Assembly (NCBI GenBank): GCA_902798205.1
Contig: CADBVV010000002.1
Location: forward strand, 66,056 to 130,055
Direction: 5' to 3'
DNA length: 64,000 nucleotides
From: an uncultured Pseudomonadota bacterium
GTDB lineage: Bacteria > Pseudomonadota > Alphaproteobacteria > Rs-D84
The notes under the pieces were generated by a model. It made no database searches. It saw nothing but the letters and a program-made list of their open reading frames with translations, and had not been told where the DNA came from. This document shows, piece after piece, positions 16,726 through 23,950 of the stretch; position 1 is the stretch's first letter; every line of letters begins with the position of its first letter. Both the position numbers and the translations under genes were made by a program.

Positions 16726-18743
16726 AAAGCATAAAATTATCTTTATTGATGTGTTTAATTACAACAAACGCTTTTTGTTTGGGTGTTGATACTGACAGCC
16801 CAAAAACACTTAAATCAGACAAGATATATTATAATGTAAAATCGGAAGAAATTAAGGCATCTGGTAATACAGAATTAACAAATGCCGCCGGTCAACGTGT
16901 AAAATTAAATGAATTATCTTTATCAAAGAAGCAATCAGATGTTGCGGCTAATGATATTGAATTATGGCTGGGCAGCCATGTTTATATCAAGGCAGATTCT
17001 GTTAAACGCGATGGCGATGAAACTGTTGCCAAGCATGCGGATTTTACAGCATGTTATGAATGCGATTCATATGGAAACGCATGGGATATTCATGCACGAA
17101 CGATTATTCATGAAGCCGAAGAAAAAATGCTTTATTTCCACAACGCATCGTTTTGGGTTTATGATAACAACCTGCCAATTTTTTGGTTACCATATTATGA
17201 AATGCCAGATCCAAGTGTAAAATACAAAACAGGTTTTCTGGCACCCAGTTTTAATTCAACAAACGGTATGGGAACCCAGATAAATATTCCTTTTTATGTA
17301 AATATATCTGATCGACACGATATAACAACAACATTATCATACCTGACAAAAGAAAACCCTTTGTTCCAAATGGAACACAGATTGAATCTGACGCATTCAG
17401 AATTCAGAACCAAAGGATCTTTCACACACAACAAAGCAGGAAAAAATCGTTGGCATTTATTCAATAACGATGTAATTGAAATGGGCGATAATACACGCGC
17501 TACAATTCATATTGAAAGAACGTCTGATAAAACATATTTGCAAAAATATGGATTTTATGATTATCAACCATACCTTGATTCTGGTGCAAAATTGGAATTA
17601 TTTGGACAAAACAGTTATGTCGTTGCAGACACCCATATATTCCAAGAATTACGTACACCGCAAGCAAACCAGTCACTTGTATCTGGAAACATTTTACCAA
17701 ACATTCACGGAACATATCAAACCAATCCATTTTGGCATGAAACGTATTTATCTGTATCTGGTGACATATTGGCTGTGTCTGGCGACACCACAAACAGTCA
17801 ACGCCTTGTTGGTGAAGCGCGCATAACTTCACCATGGACACTTTTTTGGGGAAACAGATTAACGCTTAGCGTGGCATCAAGATACGATGTTTATAATTTT
17901 GAAAAAACAGAATTGGCAGATGGCACCAAAGATTTCACTGGTGCAAAAACAAGATTTTTACCAAGTGGTTATGTTGAATGGGGACTGCCACTTTACAGCG
18001 CACAATCAGATTGGACATATATCATCGAACCACGTGCACGTTTAACAATTATGCAACACACAAACAAAGATTATGTATTTTCAAAAGATAACGATTCTTC
18101 TGGGCGTTTTTTGTCTGATACAACATTATTTTCAGACAACAGATATGCTGGATACGATGTGTGGGAAAATGGTAATTTCATAGATTACGGTGCACGATGG
18201 GCAGCATTTAACAGCAAAAATAACATTGAAGTATTCTTGGGTCAAACGCATGATTTGAACACAGATGCAAAAGATTTTAATGACAATGGATTCAGAAAGG
18301 GGTTTTCAGATTATGTTGGTCGTATTGCTTATTCAAGAAAATATTTTGAAATATCAAGCCGTTTCAGAAACAATCGTGACACAATGAGATTAAATCACAC
18401 AGAAAATTCCATTTACATTGGCCAGGGAAATAATTATATAACTCTTGGTCATATATGGGATACAAAACCTATTGATATAGATTCAATCAACAACAAAGAT
18501 ACACATGAAGTTGCAGCAGGCGCAGGATTACAAATAACAAAAAGAATGAGTATCAAAGGTTCTGTAATATATAACGCATACGAACATATCATTCAAAGAC
18601 ATGCTGGTGGTTTATTTTATGAACATCCTTGTTATTATTTTTCTGTGGAATACCATCGCGATAATGCAACAAAAGAAGACTATGTTGGAAACACGACATA
18701 TCAATTCAAATTTGGTATGAGTATTGATGGCAGACATTATTAA
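16722..18743 (+). CDS. lptD: LPS-assembly protein LptD
   Basis: 673 aa. Outer-membrane barrel that inserts LPS into the outer leaflet. Signal peptide 1-18 (ending NAFC), an OstA/LptA-like periplasmic jellyroll (about 28-130) and a C-terminal beta-barrel with alternating aromatic strands. Cysteines in CYEC near 109 are placed like those involved in LptD disulfides; the familiar LPYY motif is at FWLPYYEMPDPSVKYKTGFL. Shorter than E. coli LptD (about 780) but usual for reduced alphaproteobacteria. Coupled to lptF by ATGA and followed by surA, as in the common lptFG-lptD-surA order. Confidence 0.92.
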   Translation: MKSIKLSLLMCLITTNAFCLGVDTDSPKTLKSDKIYYNVKSEEIKASGNTELTNAAGQRVKLNELSLSKKQSDVAANDIELWLGSHVYIKADSVKRDGDETVAKHADFTACYECDSYGNAWDIHARTIIHEAEEKMLYFHNASFWVYDNNLPIFWLPYYEMPDPSVKYKTGFLAPSFNSTNGMGTQINIPFYVNISDRHDITTTLSYLTKENPLFQMEHRLNLTHSEFRTKGSFTHNKAGKNRWHLFNNDVIEMGDNTRATIHIERTSDKTYLQKYGFYDYQPYLDSGAKLELFGQNSYVVADTHIFQELRTPQANQSLVSGNILPNIHGTYQTNPFWHETYLSVSGDILAVSGDTTNSQRLVGEARITSPWTLFWGNRLTLSVASRYDVYNFEKTELADGTKDFTGAKTRFLPSGYVEWGLPLYSAQSDWTYIIEPRARLTIMQHTNKDYVFSKDNDSSGRFLSDTTLFSDNRYAGYDVWENGNFIDYGARWAAFNSKNNIEVFLGQTHDLNTDAKDFNDNGFRKGFSDYVGRIAYSRKYFEISSRFRNNRDTMRLNHTENSIYIGQGNNYITLGHIWDTKPIDIDSINNKDTHEVAAGAGLQITKRMSIKGSVIYNAYEHIIQRHAGGLFYEHPCYYFSVEYHRDNATKEDYVGNTTYQFKFGMSIDGRHY

Positions 18744-18760
18744 AGAAAAGGAAAAGAAAG

Positions 18761-19585
18761 ATGAAAAAATTCCTTAATGTGTTTTTATTTGTTTTTATGG
18801 GAATTAATTGTGCAAACGGTGCAACAGTTATTGGTTCTGTTAATAGCAAACCAATAACAGATTCTGATATAACAGCGCGCACAGAATTGATGGCAAAGCA
18901 AGGAAAAACATCTGCAACAAATCGCAAACAGGCTTTTCAAAATATAATCGATGATTATATAAAATTAGATTATGCGGCAAATTACAATGTAAAACCAACC
19001 GATAAAGATGCCGATAAAGAAATAAAAAACTTAAATTTGGGTGAAATGGGCGCAACAACACTGGCAATGGCACGGTTGGCGGTGCGCGCAAATATCGCAT
19101 GGAATGTTATAATGGCACGTACAATCGTCCCGGATTTAGAAATTGCAAAATCAGACATTGACGAAGAACGCGCATCATTGGCACGCGAACACGGATTACC
19201 AATTGAAATAACTATGTTGCGCCTTATAGATGTTCCAAACGATGTTTATAAAAAATTATCAAAACCAAAAAATTGTGATGATGCCGAAGAAATGGTTGAA
19301 AAATTTGGCGGGTATCCACAAAAGATAACAGCAATGCAATATGAATTGGCGCCAGATGTTCGTGAAAAGATTGCGGATTTACCATTGCTGACATGGTCAA
19401 AAAATAATAACGGCACTGTATTTTTGGTCTGCAACGAAACCAAGGGTAAAGAATATAAAAATCTGGACGAAATCATAAAACAAAACGCAACGTATAGAAA
19501 GGCTTCTTTTGCGGCAGACCAACAATTAAAACAATTGCGCCGCAAAGCAGTTATTATTGTTAATGACGAAAGATACAAATTATGA
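18761..19585 (+). CDS. surA: SurA-like periplasmic chaperone lacking a PPIase domain
   Basis: 274 aa. Signal peptide 1-20 (ending NGA), then a SurA N-terminal segment (VIGSVNSKPITDSDI, later ENIIDDY-like QAFQNIIDDYIKLDYAA) that in SurA grips unfolded outer-membrane proteins. E. coli SurA has about 430 residues with two parvulin domains; none is recognisable here, so this is a chaperone-only form. Some alphaproteobacterial relatives are similarly short. It follows lptD, a SurA client in other bacteria, by 17 bases with AAAGGAAAAG before the ATG, and overlaps rlmN by four bases. Symbol based on position as well as sequence. Confidence 0.72.
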   Translation: MKKFLNVFLFVFMGINCANGATVIGSVNSKPITDSDITARTELMAKQGKTSATNRKQAFQNIIDDYIKLDYAANYNVKPTDKDADKEIKNLNLGEMGATTLAMARLAVRANIAWNVIMARTIVPDLEIAKSDIDEERASLAREHGLPIEITMLRLIDVPNDVYKKLSKPKNCDDAEEMVEKFGGYPQKITAMQYELAPDVREKIADLPLLTWSKNNNGTVFLVCNETKGKEYKNLDEIIKQNATYRKASFAADQQLKQLRRKAVIIVNDERYKL

Positions 19586-20688
19586 AAACAGTTCTTTTTA
19601 ATTTAAATGATTCTGAATTGGAAAAATTTGTGACAGATTTGTCGCAACCACGTTTTCGCGCAAAGCAGCTTCGCGAATGGTTAAATCGTGGCGCACCAGA
19701 TTTCAGTGTTATGAAAAACATTCCAGAAGATTTGCGAAATAAATTATCTGAAATCGCAGAAACAATGCTATTAAAAATTGTTAAAAAACTGGAAAGCAGT
19801 GACAATCAAACAACTAAATTTTTATTGGAATTAAATGACGGTGAACAAATTGAATGTGTTTTAATGCGCACAACGTACGGTAACAGTGTTTGTGTTTCGT
19901 CCCAGGCCGGATGTGCAATGGGATGCAAATTTTGTGCATCAACATTGTTGGGACTTAAACGTAATTTAACTGTTAATGAAATGTATGCCCAGGTTTTAAC
20001 CGCACAATGGGAATTACGCAACGACAGATTGGATAAAAAAGATATTCATCCAAATGGTGATGCAAATAATGGCGATGTTTCGCACATTGTTGTTATGGGA
20101 ACAGGCGAACCATTACAGAACACTGAAAATGTAATTGGATTTTTGGAACGTGCCAACAGCGAATTAAATATATCATGGCGCCGAATAACTGTTTCAACTT
20201 GTGGTATAGTCCCTGGAATTGAAGAATTAAACAAATGGGGACGACCAATCAATTTGGCGATATCATTACATGCCCCAACAGACGAATTGCGTTCACAAAT
20301 CATGCCTATTAATAATAAATATAAATTGCACGAGGTTTTAGATGCCGCATTCGCGTTTTCAGACACGCACAATCGCCAATTAATGATTGAATACATACTG
20401 CTGGGCAAAAAAGACAAAAACGATTCTGTGGTGCTTTATAATGCAAATGAAGACTATGCAAACAAACTGGTTGAATTGATGCGTGGTCATAATGTTATGG
20501 TAAACCTTATTCCATGGAATGTGGTGGACGAACGTGATTTTGCATCAATTTCTGGAAATGCAGTCCACAGATTCCAAGATATTTTGATTAAAAACGGAAT
20601 TCATACACGAATCAGACGGGAACGGGGGGCAGATATTGGTTCGGCATGTGGTCAATTAAGACTTAAAAATGCAAAAGGACAAAAATGA
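19582..20688 (+). CDS. rlmN: Dual-specificity rRNA/tRNA methyltransferase RlmN
   Basis: 368 aa. Radical SAM enzyme that methylates C2 of A2503 in 23S rRNA and A37 in some tRNAs. The 4Fe-4S ligands are Cys111, Cys115 and Cys118 (CAMGCKFC). The methyl-carrying cysteine is in GSACGQL near the C-terminus, and GTGEPL follows the cluster domain. The N-terminal helical domain binds RNA. Overlaps surA upstream and the TrpF-like gene downstream, each by ATGA, so the block is one coupled unit. Confidence 0.95.
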   Translation: MKTVLFNLNDSELEKFVTDLSQPRFRAKQLREWLNRGAPDFSVMKNIPEDLRNKLSEIAETMLLKIVKKLESSDNQTTKFLLELNDGEQIECVLMRTTYGNSVCVSSQAGCAMGCKFCASTLLGLKRNLTVNEMYAQVLTAQWELRNDRLDKKDIHPNGDANNGDVSHIVVMGTGEPLQNTENVIGFLERANSELNISWRRITVSTCGIVPGIEELNKWGRPINLAISLHAPTDELRSQIMPINNKYKLHEVLDAAFAFSDTHNRQLMIEYILLGKKDKNDSVVLYNANEDYANKLVELMRGHNVMVNLIPWNVVDERDFASISGNAVHRFQDILIKNGIHTRIRRERGADIGSACGQLRLKNAKGQK

Positions 20689-21434
20689 AATTAAGATACA
20701 TAACATGTTCAGACCCCCGCGAACATAATTCAATCAAATCTATAATTGAATTATCACAAAAAAGACGCGCAGAAATTGCGGTCCAATGTCACCCAAGCAA
20801 AATGTCCAAAGGCATGCCGCGTAATATGTGGTTTAACGAATTATTGCATGATGCGATGGGATTGCATCACATAAATTTGGCAATTCATATTAATGCAGAA
20901 TGGGCATATGATATGTGCGCAAATGGGGTTATCCCTGATATTATTCTGGAATGGATAAAGATAAAAAAACCGAATAATATACCACTTATAAAACGCATAC
21001 AATTAAATATGTCACGAAACACTGCGGATAATATTAATGTAAATGCATTACGTGGTGTATTATATGATTTTCGTCACCAAGAATTCATATTCCAATATAA
21101 CGAAAAAACAAAAGATGCTATCGAAAAATTGCATAAAAGCGGGGCAAAATTTTCGCTGCTTTTTGACGCAAGTGGTGGCAATGGCATATCGCCAGAAAAA
21201 TGGCAAAAACCAGTATATGATGAACACCCAATGGGATACAGCGGTGGATTATCACCAGATAATATTGTTGGCAACCTTAGGAAAATTGAAAAGGTTGTTG
21301 GCGACAATGAAATATGGTGTGATGCCGAAGGCAAACTGAAATCACAAACACTGTTTGAAGAAAAGGCATTATTTGACACTGATTTGGCACGCGCATATAT
21401 CAACCGCGCTAATCAATGGCAAAAACAACATTAA
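20685..21434 (+). CDS. TIM-barrel protein resembling phosphoribosylanthranilate isomerase
   Basis: 249 aa. The C-terminal half has the shape of the phosphate-binding end of TrpF-type barrels: FSLLFDASGGNGISPEKW, then MGYSGGLSPDNIVGNLRKIE and a final Asp/Glu pair (EIWCDAEGKL). The N-terminal half is divergent (RAEIAVQCHPSKMSKGMPRN). No other tryptophan gene is nearby. It may be a TrpF homologue moved to another role, so I give no symbol. It is coupled to rlmN by a four-base overlap and followed by a strong terminator, so it ends the lptF-lptD-surA-rlmN unit. Confidence 0.6.
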   Translation: MKLRYITCSDPREHNSIKSIIELSQKRRAEIAVQCHPSKMSKGMPRNMWFNELLHDAMGLHHINLAIHINAEWAYDMCANGVIPDIILEWIKIKKPNNIPLIKRIQLNMSRNTADNINVNALRGVLYDFRHQEFIFQYNEKTKDAIEKLHKSGAKFSLLFDASGGNGISPEKWQKPVYDEHPMGYSGGLSPDNIVGNLRKIEKVVGDNEIWCDAEGKLKSQTLFEEKALFDTDLARAYINRANQWQKQH

Positions 21435-21459
21435 AAAAACCGCCATAACGGCGGCTTTT
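21434..21459. terminator. Bidirectional terminator, copy A of an exact 26-bp repeat
   Basis: CCGCC (21440-21444) pairs with GGCGG (21450-21454), with A-run before and T-run after, so it works for the plus unit ending at 21434 and the minus gene ending at 21473. The same 26 bases recur at 26051-26076. Confidence 0.85.
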
Positions 21460-21472
21460 TTACTATATAACA

Positions 21473-23323
21473 TCAATCCCGATAAAAAACGCACTTTTCT
21501 GAAAAATTATCGTGATATTTTGATGCATGAATATTTGGTAATACCTTGTTTATAGATTGTGACATATGATCACATAAATTTAAGTTCATTCCAAGGCACA
21601 TAATCTTGTTGTTACCACGTTTAGTTTTACTTCCACCATACATTTCACACATAACATCCAACACAGGTGTGTAATCAGATCCACCGGTTAAAGAATCAAA
21701 ATGAAACACATATTTTTTCCCGCTGCTTTCCCTGCAGGTTAAATAATCATCAGAACCAGGCTTGTATCCGGATTCACAATCAAAATTCAATTTGTATTTT
21801 TCTGCATACAAATTTGCCAGTGTTACACCTTGATCAAAAGTTACCTTAACATTTTTAAACAGTTCTACATTTTCTGATTCCACCGATAATACAGGCGTTT
21901 TTTCATCTGGGATTTCCTGTTTATTTTTTTCACAAGTTTGTTTTGTTTCATTCCATTTATAATCATTTCCAGGACATTCACAGTTCAAACCATCACTGGT
22001 TTTTCTTAAATTTCCCTTGCATGTTGTCACTTTGCATTTGCCACCTTCGACAATACCATCTTTTGCCTTTATCGCGTTTAATGCAGATTGACTACATTTT
22101 TGCGGTCCCGTAACATCTTTTGTACAAACAACTTCATCATCTAAGCCTTCTTTTGCAATATCATAATCTTTACCATTTAATGTTGGGTGATAACCGTGTT
22201 TGCATTCTTGGATAAAACAAGATAATTCTGTTTCGCCTTCGGCAACATGATATACACCCCTTGTCGCATTATGTTGCGTCAGCCACGCTGTATCACATTG
22301 ATAGCCATCTTTCTTTTGTATATCAGGCCCAGTTTTTTCTTCATAACCTTCACATCTTTTATTTTTCGTATTCCAAACTTTTTCTGACCCACAATTGCAT
22401 GTTGTCCCCATCCATGTGCCGGCATTTTCAGAATTTTCACATATATCCTTGTCAGATGAGCCAGAGCCTTTCTTTTTAGAACCAGGAACAACAGCAGCAC
22501 CGCCTTTTTGATCGCCACCATTTTTATCTGATTGTGATTTTTGTCCGCCAGATTTCTTATTGGATTTTTCGTCTTTTGCTGCATCTTTATTTTCAGAAGA
22601 TTCTACTTTGATACACTGATCACCATCACGACGGTATGTTGGTGTATCACATTCAATCAAATTACATACCATTACTTGTCTTGGGCTTGTTTCTGTCCAA
22701 ACCGCTTCTAAATTCAAAGTTCCCTCTTCTTCACCCCATGTTGGATTATCACTATCTTGCAAACTTACTTTTTTTATACCATCTTGGCCTTTCAAACTTT
22801 CACATTTTGTAATAACACCTATTAGGGCGGTTGCTAAATTATTTTTTAAATCACCAGCCGGTAACGCTGATGGGTCATAACCACTAACAAAAACTTCAGT
22901 TCCAATGGTAATATTAAGAGCGTTGATAGTGTCTATATCTTGTCTAACAATCTCTTTTAATTTATGTGCATTATTCCAATCCGTTTTTGCTTGGTCTCTT
23001 TCTTTTTCTGCGTCTTTTTTTGCATTTTCTTTTCTGTTATATTCTTCCTCTTTTTCCGCCAATGTTGTATTTTGTTTTTCAAGTGTTTTTTCGTTTTTCT
23101 TTATGATATTCGCTTCCGCAATATTTCCGGCAACACCAACCGCGGTCAATCCCAACGTTGATATACCTGCTATTTGAAGTCCCTTGTTGGTCCCCATACA
23201 TTTTTCCAACTGTTCCATTTTGCGCTGTTTTTCACGAACCAATTGCGTATAACGCGCAGATGCCCCGAAACATATTCCCGGCGCAATTAACAATAATAAA
23301 ACAGAAGCCAAATATTTTTTCAT
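21473..23323 (-). CDS. Secreted coiled-coil / Cys-rich modular protein (family member 1)
   Basis: 616 aa. Signal peptide 1-20 (ending GICFG), a short charged helix with YTQLVREKQRKMEQLEKC, a Gly/Ala-rich hydrophobic stretch (about 47-72, GLQIAGISTLGLTAVGVAG), a coiled coil (about 75-125), then a long Cys-rich region with repeating units of the form C-N-C-G...W-N-x5-C (for example CNCGSEKVWNTKNKRC and CECPGNDYKWNETKQTC), and a Cys-containing C-terminal domain. A Lys/Ser/Gly-rich linker sits near 245-290. Probably surface or envelope-associated. The first about 90 residues are nearly identical to the protein at 23949-25982; the rest diverges. No known family recognised. Seven bases after the small relative upstream. 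Confidence 0.8.
   Translation of the reverse strand: MKKYLASVLLLLIAPGICFGASARYTQLVREKQRKMEQLEKCMGTNKGLQIAGISTLGLTAVGVAGNIAEANIIKKNEKTLEKQNTTLAEKEEEYNRKENAKKDAEKERDQAKTDWNNAHKLKEIVRQDIDTINALNITIGTEVFVSGYDPSALPAGDLKNNLATALIGVITKCESLKGQDGIKKVSLQDSDNPTWGEEEGTLNLEAVWTETSPRQVMVCNLIECDTPTYRRDGDQCIKVESSENKDAAKDEKSNKKSGGQKSQSDKNGGDQKGGAAVVPGSKKKGSGSSDKDICENSENAGTWMGTTCNCGSEKVWNTKNKRCEGYEEKTGPDIQKKDGYQCDTAWLTQHNATRGVYHVAEGETELSCFIQECKHGYHPTLNGKDYDIAKEGLDDEVVCTKDVTGPQKCSQSALNAIKAKDGIVEGGKCKVTTCKGNLRKTSDGLNCECPGNDYKWNETKQTCEKNKQEIPDEKTPVLSVESENVELFKNVKVTFDQGVTLANLYAEKYKLNFDCESGYKPGSDDYLTCRESSGKKYVFHFDSLTGGSDYTPVLDVMCEMYGGSKTKRGNNKIMCLGMNLNLCDHMSQSINKVLPNIHASKYHDNFSEKCVFYRD
23050..23278 (-). repeat. 228-bp direct repeat, copy 1 (shared N-terminal cassette)
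   Basis: Matches 25709-25937 at roughly 96 percent by eye (about nine differences), including about 90 consecutive identical bases. It encodes the signal peptide end, Gly-rich segment and start of the coiled coil. Sequence on both sides diverges. Confidence 0.85.
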
Positions 23324-23329
23324 TGTTTT

Positions 23330-23737
23330 TTACTCTGTCCATTTTGCAGTTTCTGCATTTAAACTTTTGATTTCTGTATTTTTATCGGCAATTTTTGTAT
23401 TCCAATCACTAATTGCTTTCTTGTTATCAGAAATTGTATCTTTTTGGTCTTTGATTTTTACACCCTGGACACCGGCGGCGATCCCGGTCGATACAACACC
23501 CGCCGACCCAATCACAGTTGCAGCAATCCAACCTTTCTTTGATTTTTCACATTTTGCAATTTCTTCGTCCAATATGGCTATATCATTTTCCAATGTTGCG
23601 ATTGCATCGGATTCGTCCATTTCCATTCCTTGTTCAATGGCAAATTTTTCCGCAGTATGATTTTTTGTTTTAACCGCAGCGTCCGCATTTAATATGCAAA
23701 ACACGCCCATCAAAGACATAATAAATATATTTTTCAC
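23330..23737 (-). CDS. Short secreted coiled-coil protein, minimal relative of the Cys-rich family
   Basis: 135 aa from GTG at 23737, preceded by AGGGGGGATTTTC, a very strong ribosome-binding site. Signal peptide about 1-21 (ending ADA), then a helical stretch ending EEIAKCEKSKKG, a Gly/Ala-rich hydrophobic stretch (WIAATVIGSAGVVSTGIAAG) and a coiled coil with regular Lys/Asp/Asn heptads. This is the same order (helix, KC, Gly-rich segment, coiled coil) as the N-terminal parts of the two large neighbours, but with no Cys-rich passenger. Likely a partner or basal subunit in the same envelope structure. It precedes the 616-aa gene in one unit. Confidence 0.75.
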   Translation of the reverse strand: MKNIFIMSLMGVFCILNADAAVKTKNHTAEKFAIEQGMEMDESDAIATLENDIAILDEEIAKCEKSKKGWIAATVIGSAGVVSTGIAAGVQGVKIKDQKDTISDNKKAISDWNTKIADKNTEIKSLNAETAKWTE

Positions 23738-23764
23738 GAAAATCCCCCCTGATATTTTATGAAT

Positions 23765-23793
23765 ATTGTATCATAAAAAAGCGTATATTTAAA
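23765..23793 (-). promoter_or_regulatory. Promoter of the short coiled-coil gene
   Basis: Minus strand TTTAAA (23793-23788), 17 bases, TACAAT (23770-23765), about 28 bases before the GTG start. The -35 is weak. Confidence 0.4.
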
Positions 23794-23800
23794 ATTATTT

Positions 23801-23829
23801 CTGGACAAATGAAAAAAATACTGTAATAT
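23801..23829 (+). promoter_or_regulatory. tRNA-Val(UAC) promoter
   Basis: CTGGAC (23801-23806), 17 bases, TAATAT (23824-23829), 12 bases before the mature tRNA 5' end. Confidence 0.5.
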
Positions 23830-23841
23830 ATCTATCGCTTT

Positions 23842-23918
23842 GGGCGTTTAGCTCAGTTGATTAGAGCATCTCGTTTACACCGAGAGGGTCAGGGGTTTGA
23901 GTCCCTTAACGCCCACCA
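23842..23918 (+). tRNA. tRNA-Val (anticodon UAC)
   Basis: 77 bases with encoded CCA. Acceptor GGGCGTT pairs with AACGCCC; D arm TAGCTCAGTTGATTAGAGCA; anticodon stem TCTCG/CGAGA around loop TTTACAC, anticodon TAC, which reads GUA valine codons. The T arm has GTTTGAGTC rather than the commoner GTTCGAGTC. It lies between two diverging members of the secreted Cys-rich cluster. Confidence 0.95.
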
Positions 23919-23925
23919 AGAATTC

Positions 23926-23950
23926 AAACCGGGGTCATCCCGGTTTTGTT
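23926..23950 (+). terminator. Terminator after tRNA-Val(UAC)
   Basis: AAACCGGG (23926-23933) pairs with CCCGGTTT (23939-23946), followed by TGTT. It overlaps the 3' end region of the convergent Cys-rich gene. Confidence 0.7.

Noticed and set aside
23842-23918. tRNA-Val as an attachment site of an integrated element
   Set aside because: No copy of the tRNA 3' end was noticed elsewhere in the window and no integrase or phage gene is present.
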